Source of the DNA: Actinomycetes bacterium
Lineage (GTDB): Bacteria > Actinomycetota > Actinomycetes > Actinomycetales > Cellulomonadaceae
DNA length: 8,688 bases
Direction: 5' to 3'
NCBI GenBank assembly: GCA_023461115.1
Contig: JAEWOA010000011.1
Span: forward strand, 1 to 8,688
Both the position numbers and the translations under genes were made by a program. This document shows, piece by piece, positions 1-7,260 of the stretch. How positions within the stretch are numbered: the first letter of the stretch is position 1; each line of letters starts with the position of its first letter. Below the pieces are notes generated by a model, which searched no databases, was not told where the DNA came from, and worked only from the letters and a program-made list of their open reading frames with translations.

Positions 1-123
1 GCGTTGGCCCAGGCGGCCGCGTGCGGGGCGCTCGCAGTCGCGACCGCGGGACTCGGGGCGCCGCACGCGACGCCCGCGCAAGCCGAGCAGCTCGCCGCAC
101 GCGTCCCGGTCGGGCGCGCGTAA
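1..123 (+). CDS. C-terminal fragment of a probable PfkB-family carbohydrate kinase (5' end outside window)
   Basis: Frame 1 is open from the left edge to a TAA at 121-123, giving 40 residues. The fragment carries an Ala/Gly-rich helix followed by GALAVATAGLGAPHATPAQAEQL. This resembles the last helix and tail of ribokinase/PfkB sugar kinases, where a GALAVT-x-x-GA segment is followed by a Pro-Thr turn and a final short helix. The ATP-site GAGD motif of the family would lie upstream, outside the window, so the assignment rests on the tail only and no substrate can be proposed. The gene converges on dusB, with only 8 bp between the two stop codons. Alternatives are any Ala-rich C-terminus, so confidence is moderate. 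Confidence 0.5.
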   Translation, partial: ALAQAAACGALAVATAGLGAPHATPAQAEQLAARVPVGRA

Positions 124-143
124 GCCCTCGGTCAGCCGCCCGA
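110..143. terminator. Weak candidate bidirectional terminator between the sugar kinase and dusB
   Basis: Seven-base arms TCGGGCG (110-116) and CGCCCGA (137-143) are perfectly complementary and enclose a 20-nt loop containing both convergent stop codons (TAA 121-123, and TGA read on the minus strand at 134-132). There is no T-tract on either side, as is common in high-GC actinobacteria. The loop is long, and GC-rich sequence forms such arms easily, so this is a weak call. Confidence 0.28.
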
Positions 144-1298
144 GACGCTCAGCTCGGCCTCGTGCAGGTCCCGCGCGAACTCCTCGGAGAGCTCGCGCGA
201 GTCGAGCCAGCCGTAGGGGAGGATCGGGCGCTTGGGCGAGCCCGCCCGACCGCGCTGGCCCTCGGCGGCCTCGCCCGGGTAGCCCTGCGCGAGGTCGAGC
301 TCGGCCAGGCGGTCGTCCAGGTCCGCCATGCTCGACACCAGGCCGAGTTTGGCCCGCAGCTCACCGCCCACAACGTAGCCCTTGAAGTACCAGGCCATGT
401 GCTTGCGCATCTCGCGCAGCGCCTTGCCCTCGTCGCCGAAGTGCTCGACCATCAGCTCGGCGTGCCGGCGGACGACGCGCGCGACGTGGTCCAGCCCCGG
501 CCGGACGCGCTCGTCGGACCCCGCGAACGCCGCCGCGAGGTCCGCGAACAGCCACGGCCGGCCCTGGCACCCGCGCCCGACGACGACGCCGTCGCAGCCG
601 GTCTGCTCGACCATCGCGAGGGCGTCCTCCGCGGACCAGATGTCGCCGTTGCCGAGCACCGGGATGTCGGTGACGGTCTCCTTGAGGCGCGCGATCGCCT
701 CCCAGTCGGCGGTGCCGGAGTAGTAGTCCGCCGCGGTCCGCGCGTGCAGCGCCACGGCCGCGACCCCGACCTCCTGCGCGACGAGCCCCGCCTCCAGGTA
801 GGTCAGGTGGTCGTCGTCGATGCCTTTGCGCATCTTGACGGTGACCGGCACGCCGTACGGCCGGGCGGCGTCGACGGCCGCGGAGACGATCGCGCGGAAC
901 AGGTCCCGCTTCCAGGGGAGCACCGCTCCCCCGCCGCGGCGCGTGACCTTGGGCACCGGGCAGCCGAAGTTGAGGTCGACATGGTCGGCGCGGTCCTCGT
1001 CGACGATGAGGTGGACGGCCGCCGCGACCGTGGCGGGGTCCACGCCGTAGAGCTGGACCGAGCGCGGCTTCTCGTCGGGCTCGTGGGAGATGATCCGCAT
1101 CGACTCGTCGCCCCGCTCGACGAGCGCGCGGCTGGTCACCATCTCCGCGACATACAGCCCGGCGCCGGACTCGCGGCACAGGCGGCGGAACGCGGCGTTG
1201 GTGACGCCGGCCATCGGCGCGAGCACCACGGGGGTGTCGATGCTGATGGGGCCGATGCGCAGCGGCGGGAGCACAGAAGTCACGCGCAATTCTCGCAT
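132..1298 (-). CDS. dusB: tRNA-dihydrouridine synthase, DusB type
   Basis: This cytoplasmic FMN enzyme reduces specific uridines in the tRNA D-loop to dihydrouridine using NADPH. The 388-residue product shows the whole Dus TIM-barrel signature: FMN-binding APMAGVTNAAFRR near residues 27-39, VQLYG at 81-85, DLNFGCPVPKVTRRGGGAVL at 108-127 with catalytic Cys113, VKMRKG at 154-159 (Lys155), LHARTA at 184-189, GNGDI at 216-220 and GRGCQGRPW at 241-249 for phosphate binding. A helical C-terminal tRNA-binding domain follows from about 265. Length is usual for actinobacterial members. The ATG at 1298 lies 14 bp after the response-regulator stop, so readthrough from that operon is likely. No clear Shine-Dalgarno precedes it. 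GTG at 1283, giving VTSVLPPLRIG, is a credible alternative because many relatives start just before VLPPLRIG. Confidence 0.96.
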   Translation of the reverse strand: MRELRVTSVLPPLRIGPISIDTPVVLAPMAGVTNAAFRRLCRESGAGLYVAEMVTSRALVERGDESMRIISHEPDEKPRSVQLYGVDPATVAAAVHLIVDEDRADHVDLNFGCPVPKVTRRGGGAVLPWKRDLFRAIVSAAVDAARPYGVPVTVKMRKGIDDDHLTYLEAGLVAQEVGVAAVALHARTAADYYSGTADWEAIARLKETVTDIPVLGNGDIWSAEDALAMVEQTGCDGVVVGRGCQGRPWLFADLAAAFAGSDERVRPGLDHVARVVRRHAELMVEHFGDEGKALREMRKHMAWYFKGYVVGGELRAKLGLVSSMADLDDRLAELDLAQGYPGEAAEGQRGRAGSPKRPILPYGWLDSRELSEEFARDLHEAELSVSGG

Positions 1299-1312
1299 TC
1301 ACCGGCTGGGAC

Positions 1313-1936
1313 CTAGCCCAGGAGCCAGCCATGCTCCTGCGCGAGCCGGACCGCCTCGGCGCGCGTGCGCCCGCCCGTCTTGCCCATGGCCGACGACAGG
1401 TAATTGCGGACCGTGCCCTCCGAGAGGAAGGTCTCGCGCGCGATGTCCGCGACCGTCCCGCCGCCAGCCGCGCTCACCAGCACGTCCCGCTCGCGGTCCG
1501 TCAGCGGGCTCGATCCGACGGCCAGCGACTCCACCGCGAGCTCGGGGTCGACGACGCGCAGGCCCCGGTGCACGCGGCGCACGGCGTCGGCGAGCTGCTC
1601 CGCGGGCGTGTCCTTAACGACGAACCCGCTGGCCCCGGCGTCGAGCGCGCGCCGCAGGTAGCCGGGGCGCCCGAAGGTCGTGACGATGAGCGACCGGCAT
1701 GCGGGCAGGCGATGGCGCAGCTCCGCGGCCGCCGCGATGCCGTCGAGCCCCGGCATCTCGACGTCCAGCAGCGCCACGTCCGCACGGTGCTCGCGGGCCG
1801 CGTGCAGCACCTCGTCGCCGCGGCCCACCTGCGCCACGACCGTGAGATCCGCCTCGAGGTCGAGCAGTGCCGCGAGCGCGCCGCGGACCAGCGCCTGGTC
1901 GTCGGCGAGCAGCAGGCGGATGGGCGCGTCGGTCAC
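1313..1936 (-). CDS. NarL/DesR-type response regulator of the ABC-exporter module
   Basis: The 207-residue transcription factor has an N-terminal receiver domain (about residues 6-120) and a C-terminal LuxR/NarL helix-turn-helix (about 143-200). The acidic pocket is Asp12-Asp13, the phosphorylated residue is Asp58 in LLDVEMPG, the switch threonines are 86/87 and the conserved lysine is Lys108 in VVKDT. The output domain contains LTDRERDVL, then a variant recognition region (GTVADIARETFLSEGTVRNY) and ends GWLLG, typical of DesR relatives. The start is GTG at 1936, which overlaps the kinase TGA by 4 bp (GTGA). The longer upstream reading frame to about 2200 is out-of-frame kinase sequence. It is probably phosphorylated by the adjacent kinase and controls the exporter operon; the palindrome at 5051-5066 is the best candidate target (inference). 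Confidence 0.93.
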   Translation of the reverse strand: MTDAPIRLLLADDQALVRGALAALLDLEADLTVVAQVGRGDEVLHAAREHRADVALLDVEMPGLDGIAAAAELRHRLPACRSLIVTTFGRPGYLRRALDAGASGFVVKDTPAEQLADAVRRVHRGLRVVDPELAVESLAVGSSPLTDRERDVLVSAAGGGTVADIARETFLSEGTVRNYLSSAMGKTGGRTRAEAVRLAQEHGWLLG

Positions 1937-3159
1937 CGGGCCGCCTCCGTCGTCGTGACCAGGAGGCGGTAGCCGCCGAGCGGTCCGCGCGTCATCTCGA
2001 CCCGCGCGCCGGCGTGCCGCGCGCGCTCGACCAGCCCGTGCAGGCCGTTGCCCGGCCCGCCCGGCTCGCAGTCGCCGACTGCGGAGTCGGGGCCGCGGCC
2101 GTCGTCGTCCATCGTGAGCGTGTCGTCGGTCATGGTCACCACGACACGCGTCGCGGCGGCGTGGCGCAGCACGTTCGTCGTGCCCTCGCGGATGGCCCAC
2201 GCGAACAGCTCGCGCAACGCGTCCGGCACCTCGTCGACCGTGCCGGGCACGTCGGCCGCGATGCCGGCCGAGTCGAACGCCTGGCGGGCGCCCGCGAGCT
2301 CGCCGGCGAGCGTGACCGCGCGCGTCGCGGTCACCATGCCGCGCACGTCCGCGAGCGCCGAGCGCGCGAGACCCTGGACCTCGAGGATCTCGGCGCGGGC
2401 GCGCTCGGCGTCGACGTCGAACAGGCGGCTGGCCAGCTCGGCCTTCACCGAGATCACGGTGAGCGAGTGGCCCAGGATGTCGTGCATGTCGCGCGCGATG
2501 CGCTCGCGCTCACGCTCGACGGCCAGCACCGCGACCTCGTCGCGCGCGAGCTGCAGTTGCCGGTTGCGCAGCACCAGCTGCGTGAAGCCGAAGACCGCGA
2601 CGGTGGCGAGCACCACGGAGATCACGAGGTCGTCGATCGTGTCCCAGCCGGGCACCACGCGCGGGACGACGACGACGACCGCGCAGGCCACGCCCGCCAG
2701 GAGCAGCGCCCGCGGGTCGCGCAGCAGGAACACCGCGGACACGCAGACGAACACCAACCCGACGAGCCCGTCCTCGTCGGCGGCCAGGCAGGCCAGCGCG
2801 ACCAGCGCCGTCTGGGCGCCGAGGAACACCGCGGCGTGGGACGTGGCCATCGCCGTGCCGCGGGGGCCCGCATGCGTGATCACGACCCACGCGAACGACA
2901 ACGCGAGCGCGGCCACGGCGACGAGGGACACGATGCGCTCGGGCCCGGGCAGGCTGTCCCACGCGGACTGCCACGGCTGGAGCAGGAACACCGCCCAGAC
3001 GAGCCCGAGCACGGGCCCGATGACCCGCATCGCCCGGCGCGCGCGCCCCGGCGGGCCCCACTCGGGCGCGAACGGCGTCTCGTCGCCCGAGCGCGGCCAC
3101 ATCGCCGCGTCCCGCTCCGACCAGTTGTCGCGCGTGAACGCCCGGCGCAGTCCGGGCAT
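1933..3159 (-). CDS. DesK-type membrane sensor histidine kinase of the ABC-exporter module
   Basis: The protein (408 residues from ATG 3159) has about six hydrophobic segments (roughly 44-62, 73-95, 105-126, 130-146, 151-169, 176-197) with short loops and no extracellular domain, so it likely senses within the membrane. A short helix of charged residues leads into the HisKA_3 box RIARDMHDILGHSLT, with phospho-acceptor His226. The HATPase domain shows the N-box REGTTNVLRHA (Asn329), DDDGRG at 351-356 and GNGLHGLVERA at 370-380. The Asp next to His226 is typical of kinases that also dephosphorylate their regulator. The start is uncertain: ATG 3159 has no good ribosome site. GTG at 3246 would overlap the permease stop by 4 bp like every other junction here and add 29 residues (437 in total). 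The stop overlaps the response-regulator GTG. Confidence 0.92.
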   Translation of the reverse strand: MPGLRRAFTRDNWSERDAAMWPRSGDETPFAPEWGPPGRARRAMRVIGPVLGLVWAVFLLQPWQSAWDSLPGPERIVSLVAVAALALSFAWVVITHAGPRGTAMATSHAAVFLGAQTALVALACLAADEDGLVGLVFVCVSAVFLLRDPRALLLAGVACAVVVVVPRVVPGWDTIDDLVISVVLATVAVFGFTQLVLRNRQLQLARDEVAVLAVERERERIARDMHDILGHSLTVISVKAELASRLFDVDAERARAEILEVQGLARSALADVRGMVTATRAVTLAGELAGARQAFDSAGIAADVPGTVDEVPDALRELFAWAIREGTTNVLRHAAATRVVVTMTDDTLTMDDDGRGPDSAVGDCEPGGPGNGLHGLVERARHAGARVEMTRGPLGGYRLLVTTTEAAR

Positions 3160-3242
3160 GCCGGAGGGGCCGCCGCGGGGTCCGGTGCTGCGCTCCACGG
3201 CGCCCACCGTACTGTCGAGACGGCCCCCGGCCACGGGACGCG
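3160..3242 (-). other. Ambiguous stretch between permease stop and kinase ATG
   Basis: These 83 bp are either untranslated leader of the kinase or its first 29 codons if GTG 3246 is the start. In the kinase frame the stretch has no stop, and third positions are mostly G/C with a few A/T, so coding is possible. No clear ribosome site or promoter was seen in it. Confidence 0.4.
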
Positions 3243-4027
3243 TCACACGCGCGCCGTGTCCAGGCGGAACCGCCAGGCCGCGCCCCCGACGAACACCGCG
3301 CCCCAGGCCAGGACGTTGACGATCGCCCACCCGCTCACGTCGCCGCCGGTCAGCGGGCCGCGGACGATCTCGGCCAGGCCGTAGGTCGGGATGAACTTGG
3401 CGATCGTCGCGAAGACGCCGTCGCCCAGCGGCATGAACAGCCCGCCGGCGAACGAGAGCAGCGCGAGCACGGGCCCGAGGATCTGCATCACGTTCTCGGA
3501 CGGCAGCAGGTAGCCCATGAACAGCCCGAACGCGGCGAACACCGCCGAGCCCGCCCACGCCAGGAGCGCGGACCAGACGAGCGTGGCCGTGCCGATCTCG
3601 GCGCCGCGCGCCAGGCCGACCGCGATCGTGAGGAGGATCCCGGCCAGGCCGAGCACCATCGCGACCGCCACCTTGGTCAGCACGTAGGCCGCGGGCCGCA
3701 GCGGCGTGAGCCGCAACTGGCGGGACCAGCCCTGCGCGCGCTCCACCGAGACGCTCGCGCCGCCGCTCGTCGTCGCGAGGATCGCGCCGTACAACGCCAT
3801 CGACAGCATGATGTAGGCGGTCACGTTGCCGTGGCCGACCGACTGCGTGCGGTACTCCCCCGCGGTGCCGAACAGCAGGAAGAACACCGGCGGCATCACG
3901 AGCGTGAAGATCACGGTGCGCTTGTTGCGGAGCATCCGGCGCAGCTCGACGCGCAGGTAGGTGGGCTGGACCAGTCGGGCGCGCGGTCGCGCTGCGGCGG
4001 TCGTCGGGCGGTCGAGGGTGGCGGTGC

Positions 4028-4031
<4 letters not shown>
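3243..4031 (-). CDS. ABC-2 type exporter membrane permease
   Basis: This 262-residue integral membrane protein is the transmembrane half of the exporter encoded with the ATPase next to it. An N-terminal cytoplasmic segment (1-38) ends in the basic MLRNKRTV typical of ABC-2 permeases, followed by TM1 with TLVMPPVFFLLFG (43-55). Further hydrophobic segments lie near 70-90, 119-141, 150-174, 182-200 and 236-253. The family hallmark is the cytoplasmic loop SVERAQGWSRQLRLTP (95-110), which couples to the ATPase. A re-entrant-like PLGDGVFATIAKFIPTYGLAEIVRG follows at 201-225. Its ATG overlaps the ATPase TGA by 4 bp (ATGA), so translation is probably coupled. Relatives export lipophilic or amphipathic compounds; the substrate here cannot be read from the sequence. 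Confidence 0.93.
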
Positions 4032-4993
<962 letters not shown>

Positions 4994-5004
4994 GGCTCGA
5001 TCCT

Positions 5005-5036
5005 GGCGGCGGGGGCGCCGTCGCTCCCCCGCCGCC
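5005..5036 (-). terminator. Strong GC hairpin between glyS and the exporter operon (terminator or leader hairpin)
   Basis: Perfect 11-base arms GGCGGCGGGGG (5005-5015) and CCCCCGCCGCC (5026-5036) enclose a 10-nt loop. On the minus strand the hairpin lies 31 bp after the glyS stop, and its base is immediately followed by AGGA, the ribosome site of the ATPase gene. No T-tract follows. It may end glyS transcription, or, if transcription of the module starts upstream of it, be a leader structure controlling the ATPase gene. The two readings cannot be separated from sequence alone. Confidence 0.6.
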
Positions 5037-5050
5037 CGTCACGGTCTCGC

Positions 5051-5066
5051 CATGACGGATGTCATG
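5051..5066. promoter_or_regulatory. Candidate operator palindrome upstream of the exporter/two-component operon
   Basis: CATGACGGATGTCATG is a perfect inverted repeat (CATGAC, 4-base spacer, GTCATG). It begins 1 bp past the glyS stop and lies 57 bp upstream of the ATPase start. Its length and half-site spacing fit a dimeric NarL/LuxR-type regulator, and the module encodes one. A third half-site, CCGTCA at 5036-5041, pairs with TGACGG at 5053-5058. No convincing -35/-10 pair was found around it, so the promoter itself is not placed. Assignment to the module's own regulator is inference. Confidence 0.5.
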
Positions 5067-5067
5067 C

Positions 5068-6453
5068 TCAGCAGCCGACGAGCCGCTGCGCGAGATAGCC
5101 CGTGACCTGGTCGAGCGCCACGCGCTCCTGGCTCATGTCGTCGCGGTGGCGGATCGTGACCGCCTGGTCGTCGAGCGTGTCGAAGTCCACCGTGATGCAG
5201 AACGGCGTGCCGATCTCGTCCTGGCGGCGGTACCGGCGGCCGATGGCGCCCGCGTCGTCGAAGTCGACGTTCCAGTTGCGGCGCAGCTCGGCGGCCAGGT
5301 CACGCGCCTTGGGCGAGAGGCTCTCGTTGCGGGACAGCGGGAGCACCGCTGCCTTGACGGGCGCGAGGCGCGGGTCGAGCTTGAGCACCACGCGCGTGTC
5401 GACGCCGCCCTTGGTGTTGGGCGCCTGGTCCTCGGTGTACGACTCGACGAGGAACGCCATGAGGCTGCGCGTCAGGCCGGCCGCCGGCTCGATCACGTAC
5501 GGCACGTAGCGCTCGTTCTTGGCCTGGTCGAAGAACGACAGGTCCTGGCCCGAGTGCTCGGTGTGCGTGCCGAGGTCGAAGTCCGTGCGGTTCGCGATGC
5601 CCTCGAGCTCGCCCCACTCGCTGCCCTGGAACCCGAATCGGTACTCGATGTCCACGGTCCGCTTGGAGTAGTGCGACAGCTTCTCGGCCGGGTGCTCGTA
5701 GTGCCGCAGGTTCTCGCGCGCGATGCCGAGGTCCGTGTACCAGTCGGTGCGGAAGTCGATCCAGTACTGGTGCCACGTCTCGTCCGTGCCGGGCTCGACG
5801 AAGAACTCCATCTCCATCTGCTCGAACTCGCGCGTGCGGAAGATGAAGTTGCCGGGCGTGATCTCGTTGCGGAACGACTTGCCGATCTGGCCGATGCCGA
5901 ACGGAGGCCGCATGCGCGCCGCGGTGTAGACGTTCTTGAAGTTCACGAAGATGCCCTGCGCCGTCTCGGGCCGCAGGTAGTGCAGGCCAGACTCGTCCTC
6001 GACCGGGCCGAGGTACGTCTTGAGCATCATGTTGAAGTCGCGGGGCTCGGTCCACTGGCCCCGCGTGCCACAGTTCGAGCACACGATCTCGGCGAGGCCG
6101 CCCTCAGGCGCGCGGCCCTTCTTCTCCTCGAACTCCTCGATCATCTGGTCCTCGCGGAACCGCTTGTGGCAGTTCAGGCACTCGGTCAGCGGGTCGGTGA
6201 ACACACCGACGTGGCCCGAGGCCACCCACACCTGACGCGGCAGGATCACCGAGGAGTCGAGGCCGACGATGTCGTCGCGGCTGGTCACCATCGCGCGCCA
6301 CCACTGGCGCTTGATGTTCTCCTTGAGCTCCACTCCCAGCGGCCCGTAGTCCCACGCGGACCGGGTGCCTCCGTAGATCTCGCCCGCCGGGAAGACGAAA
6401 CCCCGCCGCTTGGCGAGGGAGACGACGGAATCCAGACGCGAGGGTGCTGCCAC
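5068..6453 (-). CDS. glyS: Glycyl-tRNA synthetase (single-chain, dimeric class II type)
   Basis: This enzyme charges tRNA-Gly with glycine using ATP in the cytoplasm and is essential. The 461-residue product is the homodimeric archaeal/eukaryal-like form used by actinobacteria, not the GlyQ/GlyS tetramer. Evidence includes GEIYGGTRSAWDYGPLG at 24-40 (motif 1 region), paired zinc-type cysteines CLNC at 92-95 and CSNC at 125-128, RPETAQGIFVNF at 161-172, motif 2 FRNEITPGNFIFRTREFEQ at 194-212, motif 3 EPAAGLTRSLMAFL at 322-335 (Arg329), and a C-terminal anticodon-binding domain from about 353. The start is GTG at 6453, preceded by a good GGAG ribosome site five bases upstream. A TAACCT -10-like hexamer lies at 6550-6545 without a clear -35. 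No T-box or other riboswitch was seen in the leader. Confidence 0.98.
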   Translation of the reverse strand: MAAPSRLDSVVSLAKRRGFVFPAGEIYGGTRSAWDYGPLGVELKENIKRQWWRAMVTSRDDIVGLDSSVILPRQVWVASGHVGVFTDPLTECLNCHKRFREDQMIEEFEEKKGRAPEGGLAEIVCSNCGTRGQWTEPRDFNMMLKTYLGPVEDESGLHYLRPETAQGIFVNFKNVYTAARMRPPFGIGQIGKSFRNEITPGNFIFRTREFEQMEMEFFVEPGTDETWHQYWIDFRTDWYTDLGIARENLRHYEHPAEKLSHYSKRTVDIEYRFGFQGSEWGELEGIANRTDFDLGTHTEHSGQDLSFFDQAKNERYVPYVIEPAAGLTRSLMAFLVESYTEDQAPNTKGGVDTRVVLKLDPRLAPVKAAVLPLSRNESLSPKARDLAAELRRNWNVDFDDAGAIGRRYRRQDEIGTPFCITVDFDTLDDQAVTIRHRDDMSQERVALDQVTGYLAQRLVGC

Positions 6454-6609
6454 GGTTGCTCCAAGGTGCTCGACGCCCGCCGCTGGTTGCGGTGGGAGTG
6501 GTGTGCGGCCCGGGCCGGCGTCGCGGCCGACCAGGCTCCGGGCCAGGTTACCGGCCCGCGCACACGGTTTCGTCGGCGCCTTGGTCCCGCGCGTCCCTAG
6601 GATCGGGCC
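6454..6609. other. Divergent intergenic region between glyS and the DedA-like gene
   Basis: This 156-bp stretch must hold promoters for both directions. For glyS (minus strand), TAACCT at 6550-6545 fits a -10 (TANNNT), giving a leader of roughly 85-90 nt. For the plus-strand gene, TAGGAT at 6598-6603 is followed by six bases and then the GTG. A bulged inverted repeat (CGGGCC at 6539-6544, GGCCCG at 6553-6558) covers the glyS -10 candidate. No coding sequence is supported here. Confidence 0.45.
6598..6609 (+). promoter_or_regulatory. Start region of the DedA-like gene: Shine-Dalgarno or leaderless -10
   Basis: TAGGATCGGGCC directly precedes the GTG at 6610. AGGA (6599-6602) with a seven-base gap works as a Shine-Dalgarno, which supports this start. 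The same bases read as TAGGAT, a TANNNT -10 hexamer placed so that transcription would begin at the GTG itself, the usual geometry of leaderless actinobacterial genes. No -35 match was found at normal spacing. Confidence 0.4.
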
Positions 6610-7242
6610 GTGGACGACGACAACGGCATCTTGGGGATCGGCTCACTGCCGATCGGGATCGGTGTGCTCGTGCTTTTCCTCGTCGTCCTGGCCCGGTCCC
6701 ACGCGACGTACTGGGCGGGACGCGGCGTCGTCCGCGGCGAGGAGTCCGTGCATGTCTCGGACCGCGGGTTCGCGTGGTGGCGGTCCACGCTCACCCACCT
6801 CGAGGCGTGGACCAACTCGCACGCCGCCCAACGCGGCCTCGACCTGGTGCGCCGGTGGGGCGCTATCGCGGTCACCGTCGCCTACGTCACGTGGGGGCTG
6901 CAGACCGCGGTCTGGGCCTCCGCGGGCCTGATCCGGATGCGGTACGCCAAGTTCGCGCTCGCGTCGCTTCCCGGCGCGCTCGTGTGGGCCGTGCTCTGGG
7001 CGACCGTGGGGCTCGGCGCGGTGTGGGGCGCGATCAAGCTGTTCGCGACCTCACCCGTCGTGCTGTTCCTGCTGGTCGCGGCCGCGATCGTCGTCGGCGG
7101 CTGGTGGGTGCGCAGGCGCCTGCTGCGCCGCGCGCGCCGCAACGCCGACCTCGCCGACGAGCGCCACGGCGTCCACGCGGCCGAGCACCACGGCGCGCAC
7201 GTCCGCGACGCCGGCCGGCACGCCGCGGCCGACGAGGGCTGA
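6610..7242 (+). CDS. Short, degenerate DedA/VTT-family-like membrane protein
   Basis: The 210-residue protein has hydrophobic segments near 11-28, 84-106, 117-145 and 148-167. Parts match the DedA (SNARE-associated/VTT) family: ATYWAGRGVVRG (32-43) resembles the family's Y-x-x-GR-x-x-G element. RWGAIAVTVAYVTWGLQTAVWASAGLIRMRYAKF (82-115) follows the pattern of its second re-entrant hairpin and helix. The usual N-terminal re-entrant hairpin with its acidic and PG residues is absent, and the position of the conserved arginines (FxRxxPxxR in canonical members) reads YVTWGLQ. The tail from 182 is hydrophilic and rich in histidine (six His). The start is GTG 6610 with AGGA seven bases upstream. 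It is divergent from glyS and convergent with the VOC gene. DedA proteins act in membrane lipid or ion homeostasis, but transport by this one is doubtful. Confidence 0.8.
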   Translation: MDDDNGILGIGSLPIGIGVLVLFLVVLARSHATYWAGRGVVRGEESVHVSDRGFAWWRSTLTHLEAWTNSHAAQRGLDLVRRWGAIAVTVAYVTWGLQTAVWASAGLIRMRYAKFALASLPGALVWAVLWATVGLGAVWGAIKLFATSPVVLFLLVAAAIVVGGWWVRRRLLRRARRNADLADERHGVHAAEHHGAHVRDAGRHAAADEG

Positions 7243-7260
7243 CGGACCGCCGCTAGCCCT
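7235..7260. terminator. Candidate bidirectional terminator overlapping two convergent stop codons
   Basis: AGGGCT (7235-7240) and AGCCCT (7255-7260) form a 6-bp stem. After a 2x2 internal loop, CGG (7243-7245) pairs with CCG (7250-7252) around a tetraloop. The hairpin spans both the TGA of the DedA-like gene (7240-7242) and the TAG of the VOC gene (7255-7253). There is no T-tract. Position supports a shared terminator; the stem is only moderately strong. Confidence 0.4.

Noticed and set aside
21..1316. Plus-strand open frame (431 codons) opposite dusB
   Set aside because: Antisense shadow; dusB on the minus strand has the full catalytic signature.
1299..1318. TAGGTC before dusB as a leaderless -10
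   Set aside because: The last base breaks TANNNT, and the distance to the ATG (11 bases) is wrong. Readthrough from the regulator gene is simpler.
1937..2200. N-terminal extension of the first response regulator back to an ATG at 2200
   Set aside because: The extra 88 codons are out-of-frame kinase coding sequence rich in Arg/Ala. The receiver domain begins right after the GTG at 1936.
1867..3384. Long plus-strand open frame (505 codons) opposite the sensor kinase
   Set aside because: Composition is low-complexity Arg/His/Asp/Ala, an antisense shadow of a kinase with clear H-, N- and G-boxes on the other strand.
6507..6516. GGCCCGGGCC palindrome in the glyS/DedA-like gap
   Set aside because: An all-G/C 10-bp palindrome is expected by chance in sequence this GC-rich, and nothing around it gives it a role.
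5059..6600. Long plus-strand open frame (513 codons) opposite glyS
   Set aside because: It mirrors glyS, which carries all class II motifs. Such long antisense frames are normal in very GC-rich DNA, and the protein is Arg/Val/Leu-rich without any domain.
6454..6609. T-box or glycine riboswitch ahead of glyS
   Set aside because: No T-box-like conserved core, specifier stem or antiterminator was recognisable, and the leader is short and GC-dominated.
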